64,000 bases of DNA from assembly GCF_000213655.1 (NCBI RefSeq), contig NC_015554.1:248001-312000 (forward strand). Direction: 5' to 3'. Shown here one piece after another: positions 27,289 through 36,436 of the stretch. This DNA comes from Alteromonas naphthalenivorans. GTDB taxonomy: Bacteria > Pseudomonadota > Gammaproteobacteria > Enterobacterales > Alteromonadaceae. The translations under genes and the position numbers were made by a program. Numbering within the stretch: position 1 is the stretch's first letter; the number at the start of each line of letters is the position of its first letter. The notes below the pieces were generated by a model, which saw nothing but the letters and a program-made list of their open reading frames with translations, was not told the origin of the DNA and did not search any database.

Positions 27289-28518
27289 TTAGAAGAAAAT
27301 GGTGCCACCTAACTGAATAAGCGTGAGATCTTCTGCATTATCATAAAGTGACTGTGCTGCTTCAGAGCCACTGACGCTGAGACTTAAATTTTCATACTTT
27401 GCATAAATGAGAAAACGAGAGCCAAAATACTGCTCTGCCGCAATCCCCCATTGATTAAGTTCAGAGCCTACTACACCGTCTAGATGGGCCATACCGTATT
27501 GGTCGTTATAGCTTGCGTATTCTGCGTAAAAAGCGGAGTCGCCAAAGGCGTTATATTGCTTGCGAATACCGGCTTTAAAGTAATAGGCATCTGTGTCGTC
27601 CCCTGAGCCGATGATCGCATCATCAGTTTCTTCCATTTGATAGGTGGCCACACCGAAAATACCAGATTCAAGGTGCATTACGCCGGTTTGAAATTGTAAG
27701 GTTGATGAGCCGTCGCCGCCTACATTAGTGCCGCCGTCTTTATTCACTGAATAGCCACCATGTAGGTTTGTTTTAAACCCGCCATGTTCGGCTGAGTACT
27801 TAACCGCGATGTCGTATATTTCATCATTGGCATAGCCAACTGCCACGCTAAAATTACCCATTTTAGGCAAGTCATAACGTACGCCGTTCCGGTAAATCCC
27901 ATTACAGTCAAGGCCGATACCGAGCCCAGGTGTGGCTAAACATTGTGCAAATTGCCCCCAAGCCACATTGGTTGTGCCTTCGTCTATCCCCCGGATAAAG
28001 AAACCGTTGGCGCGGAATAATGGCGAAATGCCAGACCAAATAGTGCCTGATGGATCTGCAAGAACAGCAATGTTATCGGTCGGTAAGCTTTGTAAGCCGA
28101 TGGTGACTTTCCCCCAATCCCCACCAATGTGAAGGCTACTACCTAGAAGCCCAATATCGCCGCCATTGAAGGTATCTAAATTATCTTGGTTTGCGAACAA
28201 AAGGGGAGTTTGGTGGCCGCCGCCTGAATAGTTAGGTGTACCTGAAAGCGGCTCAATAATGACTTCGAAACCCACATCTAATCTGTGCTCTTCTAATTTG
28301 TAATCACCAGAAAGGGTAATGCGGCTGCCAAGTGTGGTGCCATTATCTGAAAGTTGAGCGACATCACTTCCAATGCCATCATCGTAATACGTTAATCCTT
28401 CATTAATCCAGCCAGAGATATTCCAAGAGTAGTTTTCTTCTTCTGCGTAGCTGTTCAAACTTAACGTACTTAAAATAGCGATAGATAAATATGATTTAAC
28501 AAGCAATTTATTTTTCAT
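27289..28518 (-). CDS. outer-membrane porin
   Basis: 409 residues with a signal peptide ending LSLNSYAEE, alternating beta-strand pattern, and a final Phe (LIQLGGTIFF), the outer-membrane barrel signature. GWINEGLTYYDDG and GSRITLSGDYKLEEHRLDVG near the start, and many Gly/Asp-rich loops, resemble the general porins of Alteromonadales. A single Cys pair (CLATPGLGIGLDC) may form a loop disulfide. It lies between the regulators and the TonB receptor with its own terminator. The substrate is unknown; uptake of alcohols or small acids would fit the locus. Confidence 0.8.
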   Translation of the reverse strand: MKNKLLVKSYLSIAILSTLSLNSYAEEENYSWNISGWINEGLTYYDDGIGSDVAQLSDNGTTLGSRITLSGDYKLEEHRLDVGFEVIIEPLSGTPNYSGGGHQTPLLFANQDNLDTFNGGDIGLLGSSLHIGGDWGKVTIGLQSLPTDNIAVLADPSGTIWSGISPLFRANGFFIRGIDEGTTNVAWGQFAQCLATPGLGIGLDCNGIYRNGVRYDLPKMGNFSVAVGYANDEIYDIAVKYSAEHGGFKTNLHGGYSVNKDGGTNVGGDGSSTLQFQTGVMHLESGIFGVATYQMEETDDAIIGSGDDTDAYYFKAGIRKQYNAFGDSAFYAEYASYNDQYGMAHLDGVVGSELNQWGIAAEQYFGSRFLIYAKYENLSLSVSGSEAAQSLYDNAEDLTLIQLGGTIFF

Positions 28519-28675
28519 TTTACTGTCCCAGTGTGAGTGGTGTTTTTTAATAATGAGAATTTATTTTTCTCATGTGCCCTAATTTAAGTTTCGGGTGTCA
28601 GTAAAATTGATAATAGATTTATATAGCTTTTGAACCATTGGACGTAAGGCTTGTTAGCCTCGTTCTTTAGGACTA

Positions 28676-28704
28676 AGAAAAATTAGGCGCATGGCGCCTA
28701 ATTT
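28676..28704 (-). terminator. terminator after TonB receptor
   Basis: AAATTAGGCGC and GCGCCTAATTT pair perfectly (11 bp) around a 3-base loop. On the minus strand the arm runs into T residues. It lies 40 bases after the receptor stop. Confidence 0.8.
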
Positions 28705-28744
28705 ATATTTTTGGTTTATATTTTTAATTTAAAGCTGGGCCAAA

Positions 28745-31190
28745 TTAAAATTTAGCTTTCACATTTAAACTTACCATTCTAGGTTGCGCTGGACCTACAA
28801 ATAGGGGGCTTTCCACATCGGGGTAGATGTCTTCTAATACTTCATCAGCTTCGCCGTAAGTGCCGAAGGTTTCATACTCTTTATCGAATACATTGTTCAC
28901 CCGTAATTGGGCACTAAATGTGTGATTAAACTGATGGTTCAAATAAAGATTAGTAACAACATAGCTATCTAAGGTGTCATTTTCATTGGCTTCATCACCA
29001 CGGAAGTATTGGCTAGAGGCTGAAATGATTTCTGCACCCAAGGCGGTTTGTTGGCTAAACGCGTAGTCTAGGTAAAATTTGATATTGTGCTTTGGTTGCC
29101 CAGGAATGGTATCACCTGCCTCAACTTGTCTATTTGCTCCTAACGGATTGAATGGGCTGAAAGAAGTAAAGGAAGACTCAAAAGTCGCGTCTAAATAATT
29201 ATAATTAAACCGATAAATCAGCTTTTTCCAAAATGAGCTAATGCTGAACTCAACGCCCTGTCTACGGGTGGCATCAATGTTAATAAAGTAGCCTCTGGAT
29301 GCCACCGAGCCTGCCTGCTGAAAAATGATGTCATCTTCACTCTCACTACGGTAAACATTTAGCATCATGTCGATGTTGTTAAAGGTCGCGGCATAGTTTG
29401 CTTCAATGGTTTGTGTGACGACTTGATCTAACGGCGGGTCTGCAACAAAACCATTAGGTAAGCGGCAAGGATCATCTTCGTCTGCACAGCTTAATTCCGC
29501 AGGGCTTGGTGTTCTAGATGACTGGCTAAACGCTAGGTTTAACTGCGACGTATCACTAAGCGCAATATCTAGCCCTATGGCAGGGTTGAACTGGGTAAAT
29601 CTATGATCGCCATCAAGAGAGTCATCACCGTCTTCGCTTAAATCTTCCATTAGTACATGGTCGCGATTGAACCGGCCCCCTATGTTGAGTGATACTTTGT
29701 CAGTAAGCTGGGTAGTATTAACAAAGAGTAAAGACCACGCTGAGGTGTCTACATCAAGCCTAACTCGTGCTTCAGCAGATTGGAGCCCTTGAAGTGGAAT
29801 GACAGTTCGGGAGTCGCTTGCCGTGTCATTTTCCAATATGCCAAAGGTGGTATCGGCAGAGTAATTGATATCTCCTTTATTGTAGGTAGCGCCAATTACC
29901 AGTACCGATGGTTTGCCTAATAATTCATAATTGCTGGCAAGCTGGGAAGAAACCCCAAAGGCTTCTGAACTTGATAATCCAGTGTTGTAAGTGCCGTCTA
30001 TCTCATCAGGAGATACATCTGAAATGTCAGATAGCGCAGTATTTTCATCGTATCCAATGAAAGCAACGGCTTCTACATCATCGCCAACGGTGGCTAGTTC
30101 GTCATCATCCTCTTCAAAATCGTCGTCATCGTCATCAAGGCCATCGTCATCGTCATCATCTTCCAGTTCACACAAGGTGATGCGGCCATCTGTAAATTGA
30201 CAGGCGCCAAAGTCGCTGTCATCTCCGTTTATGGTGGTGGTTTCATTGTCGCGATAAAAAGCATTGAACGAGAGTAGGTGATTGTCACTTAGCTGCAAAT
30301 CGCCTGAAAGGCTAAAGTGATGTAGCTCATTATTGGTTTGATCCGGGTGGGTATAAACCGCTTCACGACCTTCAATTTCTAACAACTCAATTGGTGAAGC
30401 CCCATTGCCCAATAGCTCACTATCGGCATACAAGTAGTTAAAATCTATTCGTCGTTTACTGTCTTGATAAGACACTGCACTGAATACTTGGTTTACCTCT
30501 GAAGGCGAGTAATCACGCCATCCATCTTCTTCATAATGATTGGCATTAATGTAATAGCCCCAGTTACCATTGTTTCCACCTGATTCTATCGACAGCGCAG
30601 ACTGGCCATATTGCCCTACGGTGGCATCTACCTCGTTGGCATCGAAGGAAAAGCCTGTTTTCGTATTTAATGCCAGTGCGCCCCCAAGTGTATTTTGACC
30701 GAATAACGGGTTCGAGCCGGAATAAAGTGACACTGTATCGATAGCATCAAGGGGCATTAGATCCCAATTTACAGTATCGCCAAACGCCTCGTTAATTCTG
30801 CCACCATTTTAGGTATACCGAAATTCCCTGAGGCAAGCCTAGCAATGGCGACGCGGTGAAACCTCGGTATTGTAAATCGGGTTGAAAGGGGTTGTTTTGT
30901 GCATCATTTAAATTCACGCTGGCAAGTTGTGCTTTCAAGAGTTCTGGCAAAGAGCGACTTACACTTGCTTCTATCTCCTCTTGAGACAGCGATTGAACGG
31001 TTCCAAAAATTGGCGCTGCATCACTCCCGGTTTGTAGTGTGGTTGCTCCATGGATTTCTATTACTTCTACATCGTTGTTTGCTAGCAGACTGTCTGTTTT
31101 AGTATTGGCGGAGGCGTTACTGCAAAGCGCTAGAGACACGCTTGAAGCGATGAGTGCGTAAGCTAAAGGCGTTGTGTGTTTTATTAGCAT
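28745..31190 (-). pseudogene. TonB-dependent receptor with one-base frameshift
   Basis: Two frames together encode one receptor of about 810 residues. The first part (31190 to 30792) has a signal peptide and the start of the plug (QSLSQEEIEASVSRSLPELL, then LQYRGFTASPLLGLPQGISVY). The second continues the plug (NPLFGQNTLGGALALNTKTG) and the 22-strand barrel, ending in Phe. The break is at the A4 run at 30807-30810: removing one A restores VYLNGGRINEAFGD. An extracellular loop holds a run of about 20 Asp/Glu residues (30105-30168). It follows pqqF on the same strand and has its own promoter box. Phase variation, decay or a sequencing error could explain the frameshift. Confidence 0.85.
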
Positions 31191-31252
31191 GTTCCTGATT
31201 CTTCTATGAACGAGTATGCAATCAGTATCGTGTAGGTGGGTCCCGAAAAATA

Positions 31253-31271
31253 TCCTCCTAAAGAGGGAGGA
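31253..31271. promoter_or_regulatory. PQQ-regulon box upstream of TonB receptor
   Basis: TCCTCC-TAAAGAG-GGAGGA has both perfect arms of the consensus but a spacer three bases longer. It lies 62 bases upstream of the receptor start. Confidence 0.55.
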
Positions 31272-31319
31272 AAGCTCGTAAATTGGTACTACATGAAAAT
31301 CCCAAGTAACGAATTTTTA

Positions 31320-33083
31320 TTAAGTAGGGCTTTTACTTATACCAGTATTAAGGTCATTTTGGGTGAGCGTGTTTTTACACCAAACTTCGCGGAGCGACGC
31401 CTGCCTATCTTGCGCCCCATAAATAAAGGTATGCTCATGAAAACGCGCTACCCCTAGTGCATAACATTCTCCGGTAGTACGAGGTTGCCAAAACGAGGCG
31501 CTAGTCATGATAACTATAAGATGGCGATGGAATTGGGCATCAACCCTGTATACCCAGTTATTGCCAATACACTGAAACCGTTCCTCAGAATTTTGTGCCG
31601 CCTTAACAGACGGTTCGGCGAGCTTATGCAGTAATTTAGGTAATGCTGGTAAGTTTTCTAGTGATAATAGCGAGGGAAAGTCGGCCGCGAGTTGCGCGCT
31701 TTTTTTGTCTTTTAACTCAACGGCAACCTCTGTTGTAGAAACCCAATTATTTTTTTTGGGTCTGTCTGCGCGCTCACTTTTGTCATACGTTTCATGCTTA
31801 CCTGTTCGGCAAACATGCACATTATTAAGGTGCTCGGTAAACGGTTTTGTTTTTAAAGACGAGTGTGGTTCGCTATACCGAGAATTCGCTTGCTGGTGAT
31901 AATCTCGAATAAGTTGCTGTACTGCTTGGGGTAATTTATTGTCTGTAAATAAACGAGGTTTGGCTTCTACGTTGAACTCAGTTAATACCGACACCACTTT
32001 TTTATGCGCATCTGTACGCGCTTGAGTACTGGTCTTGGTATTATGCACAAATCGAAGAGCAATCATGCCTGCATGGTTTACTTCATCATCGATAAATAAG
32101 TGGCCTAAAGCAATAAACCTGCTTTTAATCTGGTGTTCGACATCAAGTAAGTCGTAAGTAAATTCCTGTGGCACCCACCACGTAGACACATCGTTTTCGA
32201 TAGGCTTCACTTGATGATTATTCGTAAGGTGACGTCTCATGTGGCAAACAGGAACTGAGGTATTTCGTTTCAAAGTACTTGCGGGCACTTCAGCGGCCTC
32301 ATTAAGAGGCATAGCATCACATAACTTTGTATTACAGCCTTTGGCATTAATTTCTGCTATAGCCTGTCTACTTAATGAGATGATTTCATCGCCGTCAGTA
32401 TCTGCACCACTGACTAAAAGGGTGATGTGTTCACCGTCATACCATCTCTTCTTATAATCAATGAGGTCGTCAAAACCAATTTTTAATACCGAATCAGAAA
32501 ACCCTCCGGCATGTTTGTAAGCCATGGTACTGGTATCACATCGGCGTATGGCCATGTTATTCAAATAATCGATATTGCGTTCAAGCAGCGTGAGTTCATT
32601 AACGAGAACGCCACTTCGCTCTGCTTCAAATTTACTCTTTTCGTAATGGGTATTCACTAGGCCGCTATACAGGTATTGAATCGCACTGATAAAAAGCGCT
32701 TGATTATAAGATTGCACATAAAAATACGTACAGCCTGAGTAGGTCGTCGCGTTTATCGACAAGGGTAGCAAAGCATTTGCTACAAAAAGCTCATGGTCGG
32801 CAGGGTAGTAAGGCGACCCACGAAAACACATGTGTTCAGCCAGATGAGATACGCCTGAGTGATCATGTGCTGGCGTATTGACAACAAATACACCCGTGAA
32901 TGGTGATTTTCTGCATTCTAGATTGCCCATCTTATTTGGATTCGCCGCAATGCCTGTATTAGTGCCATTGCCAGAACTGTCATGAAACCGAGTACTACCT
33001 GCGCTGATTATGTGACTTGAGCTACTTGAGCCACCTTCAGGCCTTTTAGCATTGCGTGACACATACCGGATGTTAATCATCAA
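31320..33083 (-). CDS. pqqF: PqqF-like M16 zinc peptidase
   Basis: 587 residues with the inverted zinc motif HLAEH (80-84) and the distal Glu in VNELT (E163), as in pitrilysin/insulinase M16 peptidases. It follows pqqE by 7 bases in the pqqABCDE order, so it is the PqqF-type protease expected to cut the cross-linked PqqA. It is shorter than the roughly 760-residue Pseudomonas PqqF, and its C-terminal half matches the family less well, containing a low-complexity stretch (about 385-460). It could act with a partner subunit. No signal peptide, so cytoplasmic. Confidence 0.82.
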   Translation of the reverse strand: MMINIRYVSRNAKRPEGGSSSSSHIISAGSTRFHDSSGNGTNTGIAANPNKMGNLECRKSPFTGVFVVNTPAHDHSGVSHLAEHMCFRGSPYYPADHELFVANALLPLSINATTYSGCTYFYVQSYNQALFISAIQYLYSGLVNTHYEKSKFEAERSGVLVNELTLLERNIDYLNNMAIRRCDTSTMAYKHAGGFSDSVLKIGFDDLIDYKKRWYDGEHITLLVSGADTDGDEIISLSRQAIAEINAKGCNTKLCDAMPLNEAAEVPASTLKRNTSVPVCHMRRHLTNNHQVKPIENDVSTWWVPQEFTYDLLDVEHQIKSRFIALGHLFIDDEVNHAGMIALRFVHNTKTSTQARTDAHKKVVSVLTEFNVEAKPRLFTDNKLPQAVQQLIRDYHQQANSRYSEPHSSLKTKPFTEHLNNVHVCRTGKHETYDKSERADRPKKNNWVSTTEVAVELKDKKSAQLAADFPSLLSLENLPALPKLLHKLAEPSVKAAQNSEERFQCIGNNWVYRVDAQFHRHLIVIMTSASFWQPRTTGECYALGVARFHEHTFIYGAQDRQASLREVWCKNTLTQNDLNTGISKSPT

Positions 33084-33090
33084 AAAGCGC

Positions 33091-34254
33091 TCAAGCGGTC
33101 ACGTCTTGTATCATCTTTACAGGGATAGCATTTTTCACTGTGCGAAATTTTAAAGTAGAGCTTGCCGGTTGCCCGGCTTTATCGGTAATAGTTTTCATCA
33201 AATGGTGATCGGGTGACTTATCGCAAACCGGATCGGTTTTGTGCATATCCCCGGTCAGCAAAAAGGCTTGGCAACGACAACCGCCAAAATCCTTGTCTTT
33301 TTCATCACAGGTCTTGCATGGCGAGGGCATCCAGTCATCGCCTCTAAAGTGATTAAAACTAAAATCATGTTCCCAGATATGCTGTACCGATGAGTCTTTC
33401 ACGTTAGGAAAGGTAAGAGGTAGAATTTTGGCACTGTGACAAGGAAGCGCACTGCCATCTGGGGTTACCGTTAAAAAAGTAGTTCCCCATCCATTCATAC
33501 ACGCCTTTGGCCTATTCTCGTAGTAATCGGGTGTGACAAACATAAATTTAGGGCCGCCACATTGCTGGTCTCTATACCGGTTAATGGCCTGCTCAGCTTC
33601 TTCTAGCTGGCTTTGTGTAGGTAGTAAGTGCTCACGGTTTTCATACGCCCAACCATAATATTGAACCGTCGCAAGTTCTACAAAATCGGCCTTAAGTTCA
33701 GTGCTAAGCGCCATGACTTCTTCAATTTCATGAATGTTTTGGGCGGTAATACAAAAATTCAGCACCATAGGGTAGTTGTAGGCTTTAACTAACTTGGCAA
33801 TATTCAGTTTTTGTTTGAACGAGTGGCGCTTATGACCAATAAGGTCGTTAACTTCAGCATTGGCTGATTGAAAGCTAAGCTGTATATGATCAAGCCCCGA
33901 ATCTTTTAATCTGGCAATGCGCTTTTCCGTCATGCCAATGCCGGAGGTGATCAAGTTGGTGTAAAAGCCAAGTTCGCGGGCATAGGCGACTAACTCTTCT
34001 AAATCTTTGCGCAACAAGGGTTCACCACCGGAAAAGCCTAACTGAACCGCACCCATTTCCCTGGCTTCCTTAAACACCTTCTTCCACTGAGACGTAGTGA
34101 GCTCGTTAAAGGTTTCTTCCATATTCACGGGGTTAGAACAATAGGGGCAATGGAGCGGGCATTGGTAGGTTAACTCAGCGAGTAGCCATAAAGGTGGAGT
34201 AGTGGTTTTGGTAGGTTGTGAAGCCTTGGTAGCGTGCGTTGCGTGGTTAGTCAT
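33091..34254 (-). CDS. pqqE: PqqA peptide cyclase, radical SAM
   Basis: 387 residues with the radical SAM cluster C32-x3-C36-x2-C39 (TYQCPLHCPYCSNP), the GGEPLLR motif, and a C-terminal SPASM region with further cysteines (CHSAKIL, CKTCDEKDKDFGGCRCQAF). PqqE forms the Glu-Tyr carbon-carbon bond in PqqA with PqqD as peptide chaperone. It overlaps pqqD by 8 bases. The N-terminus has about 20 Thr/Ala-rich residues before the family core, so a start nearer the core is possible. Confidence 0.96.
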   Translation of the reverse strand: MTNHATHATKASQPTKTTTPPLWLLAELTYQCPLHCPYCSNPVNMEETFNELTTSQWKKVFKEAREMGAVQLGFSGGEPLLRKDLEELVAYARELGFYTNLITSGIGMTEKRIARLKDSGLDHIQLSFQSANAEVNDLIGHKRHSFKQKLNIAKLVKAYNYPMVLNFCITAQNIHEIEEVMALSTELKADFVELATVQYYGWAYENREHLLPTQSQLEEAEQAINRYRDQQCGGPKFMFVTPDYYENRPKACMNGWGTTFLTVTPDGSALPCHSAKILPLTFPNVKDSSVQHIWEHDFSFNHFRGDDWMPSPCKTCDEKDKDFGGCRCQAFLLTGDMHKTDPVCDKSPDHHLMKTITDKAGQPASSTLKFRTVKNAIPVKMIQDVTA

Positions 34255-34522
34255 ACACCACCCACTTTTTTTCTTCAGCGTGTTGCAAAAATACGGTTAC
34301 GTCTTCTTCTAAATCCTCAGGTGCATCGGGAAAGGCCTTTCTAAGCGCTACTGCAATGTCATCTGTAGAGCGCACACCATCAACAAGGGTTAAGATTTCT
34401 GACGCCGAAGGGTTTAGCTTAATCATGCCCTCAGGAAATAGAAGCACATACCCATCTTGTACTTTTTCGTATTGTAAGCGAAACAAAGGGTTCATAGACG
34501 GCGTGTTAGATTTGTTTGTCAT
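34247..34522 (-). CDS. pqqD: PqqA-binding chaperone PqqD
   Basis: 91 residues from the ATG at 34522, chosen because GGGAG lies 8 bases upstream and the ATG overlaps the pqqC stop as TAATG. The family core is clear: FRLQYEKVQDGYVLLFPEG, KLNPSASEILTLVDG and DVTVFLQHAEEKKWV. PqqD binds PqqA and presents it to PqqE. Confidence 0.95.
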   Translation of the reverse strand: MTNKSNTPSMNPLFRLQYEKVQDGYVLLFPEGMIKLNPSASEILTLVDGVRSTDDIAVALRKAFPDAPEDLEEDVTVFLQHAEEKKWVVYD

Positions 34523-35277
34523 TAGAATCTCCCTGTATGGCAAACCTGTTGATTGGCAATGCCATCGAAAGGTTTTCTGCCATATTCATAAGCGAAACAA
34601 ATAGCATCGGCAATGCTCCACAGAATATCTATTTTAAATTGAAGAATGTTCAAAGCACGCTCTTGTTGATTGCGGGTAACAAAGTGGTCGAGCGTTATTT
34701 GAAGGCCGTGTTCTACATCGCGCCTTGCTTGCCCTAAACGCATTTGAAAATAGGTAAACCCTTCTTGGTTTATCCACGTGTAGTGAGTGGGCCAGGTATC
34801 AAGACGGCTTTGGTGTATTTCAGGCGCAAACATTTCGGTAAGTGATGAACAAGCGGCTTCTTGCCACGATGCGCGGCGTGCAAAATTTACATAGGCATTT
34901 ACCGCGAATTTTACGCCGGGCAATATGTGAAATTCATTAAGTAATTCATCGCGGTTAAGCCCTACCGCTTCCCCTAGACGGAGCCATGCTTCAATACCGC
35001 CTAAACTGGTATCACCTTCCCGGCCATCATGGTCGATAAGCCTCTGAATCCAGGTGCGTCTTACTTCTTGATCTTCACAGTTTGCTAATATGGCGGCATC
35101 TTTAACTGGAATAGCCATTTGATAATACAGCCTGTTTGCCACCCAGCCTTGTATTTCTTCTTTACTGCAATGCCCTGCATTCATACGTTTATGGAAGGGA
35201 TGATGGATATGGTAATACGCACCTTTTGCGCGTAATTGCTGTTCGAATTCTTCTTTTGTCCATGCAGGTTTCAACAT
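34522..35277 (-). CDS. pqqC: pyrroloquinoline-quinone synthase PqqC
   Basis: 251 residues, the standard length. Family blocks include [45 protein letters not shown] and [18 protein letters not shown]. PqqC is a cofactor-free oxidase that carries out the final ring closure and oxidation to PQQ. One base separates it from pqqB, and it shares one base with pqqD, so the cluster is tightly coupled. Confidence 0.97.
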   Translation of the reverse strand: MLKPAWTKEEFEQQLRAKGAYYHIHHPFHKRMNAGHCSKEEIQGWVANRLYYQMAIPVKDAAILANCEDQEVRRTWIQRLIDHDGREGDTSLGGIEAWLRLGEAVGLNRDELLNEFHILPGVKFAVNAYVNFARRASWQEAACSSLTEMFAPEIHQSRLDTWPTHYTWINQEGFTYFQMRLGQARRDVEHGLQITLDHFVTRNQQERALNILQFKIDILWSIADAICFAYEYGRKPFDGIANQQVCHTGRF

Positions 35278-35278
35278 G

Positions 35279-36199
35279 TTACACCTCTATTTGCATGCCA
35301 TCGTAAGCCAGCTCAATATTCTGCTCTTGCAATGCATGAAAGGCTGATGAATCTTCATTCAGCACGGGGTTAGTGTTATTAATGTGAATAAGGACTTTGC
35401 GCTTAACATTAAAGCGGTTAAGCAGCGCAATGGCACCATTTTCGCCATTTACTGGCATGTGCCCCATCTGCGTACCGAGCTTTTGGCTAAAGCCATGGTC
35501 AATCATTTCTTCATTCACCCATAAGGTGCCATCGAAAAGCACGCATTCAGCGTCGGCCATAACCTGCTTCACTGTGTCGTTGGCTTGCATACACCCTGGC
35601 GCATAAAAAAGCACGTGACCTGTTTGAGTATCGGTAATTTTAAGGCCAATATTATTGCCCGGAACAATGTTGTCGCGATAAGTAGAATAGGGCGGCGCAT
35701 TCGACTCTAATACTACAGGTTGGAATAAAAGCCCATCTGCGCCTTCGGGCACAAACGTATGGTGAAAGTCAGTACTAATGGAACGTTGCTGAAGGCCGCC
35801 GTGCCAGTGTTTAAGCACGGTAAATAAGGGAAAGCTGGTGGTTAAATCTTCGTTTACTACATCGGTACAGTACACAGGAAGTGGTAACCCTTCTCTTAGT
35901 GTAAGTAAGCCGGTGGTATGATCTATTTGGCTATCGGTGAGCACTATAGATGAAATACGTGTGCCACGGGCAACGTGCTCTTCAGGCCAAAGCTGAGGAT
36001 GGCTATTTATTTGTTCCCGTAAATCGGGAGAGGCATTAATTAATACCCATTTACTCCCGTCGACACTTACCGCAATGCTCGATTGGGTGCGGGGGGTTGT
36101 TTTAATGGTGTGCTGACGTGCGCCTTTGCAATTTTCGCAATGACAATTCCATTGAGGGAACCCGCCGCCTGCGCCTGCGCCAAGAATCAATACCTGCAT
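35279..36199 (-). CDS. pqqB: PqqB metallo-hydrolase
   Basis: 306 residues from the ATG at 36199, preferred over an in-frame ATG at 36232 because AAGGAG lies just upstream and the protein then begins [19 protein letters not shown], the typical PqqB start. It has the metallo-beta-lactamase-like fold with [15 protein letters not shown] and [12 protein letters not shown], plus the CHCENCKGA zinc cysteines. PqqB is proposed to hydroxylate the cross-linked Glu-Tyr intermediate. Confidence 0.95.
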   Translation of the reverse strand: MQVLILGAGAGGGFPQWNCHCENCKGARQHTIKTTPRTQSSIAVSVDGSKWVLINASPDLREQINSHPQLWPEEHVARGTRISSIVLTDSQIDHTTGLLTLREGLPLPVYCTDVVNEDLTTSFPLFTVLKHWHGGLQQRSISTDFHHTFVPEGADGLLFQPVVLESNAPPYSTYRDNIVPGNNIGLKITDTQTGHVLFYAPGCMQANDTVKQVMADAECVLFDGTLWVNEEMIDHGFSQKLGTQMGHMPVNGENGAIALLNRFNVKRKVLIHINNTNPVLNEDSSAFHALQEQNIELAYDGMQIEV

Positions 36200-36269
36200 A
36201 ACTACTCCTTGGGTATTTGAAAAAGGCTGCAATAGCAGCCTTTTGATTACTTATCACGATGGCTTAGGT

Positions 36270-36341
36270 CTAACGGTTGCTGATATATAGCGTTACTTCA
36301 AAACCTAGGCGCATTTCAGTGTATTGAGGTTTAGTCCACAT
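36270..36341 (-). CDS. pqqA: PQQ precursor peptide PqqA
   Basis: A 23-residue ORF starting [16 protein letters not shown], with the invariant Glu15 and Tyr19 (E-V-T-L-Y) that become the PQQ skeleton. A GAGGAAA ribosome site lies upstream, and it is the first gene of the pqqABCDEF order. The stop is TAG. It is preceded by a promoter box. Confidence 0.96.
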   Translation of the reverse strand: MWTKPQYTEMRLGFEVTLYISNR

Positions 36342-36407
36342 CGTCATTTCCTCTGTCTTTTTGGGTGAGTTCAATATGAGTATATGTTGATTATCTGTTA
36401 ACAGATA

Positions 36408-36423
36408 TCCTTCTAAAGGAGGA
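36408..36423. promoter_or_regulatory. PQQ-regulon box upstream of pqqA
   Basis: TCCTTC-TAAA-GGAGGA differs from the consensus inverted repeat at one base. It is 66 bases upstream of the pqqA start and just downstream of the aminopeptidase stop. Confidence 0.6.
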
Positions 36424-36436
36424 GAATTACCATGAA

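Noticed and set aside
30100..30170. CRISPR-like or minisatellite array
   Set aside because: The repeats are coding triplets for an acidic loop, with no spacers.
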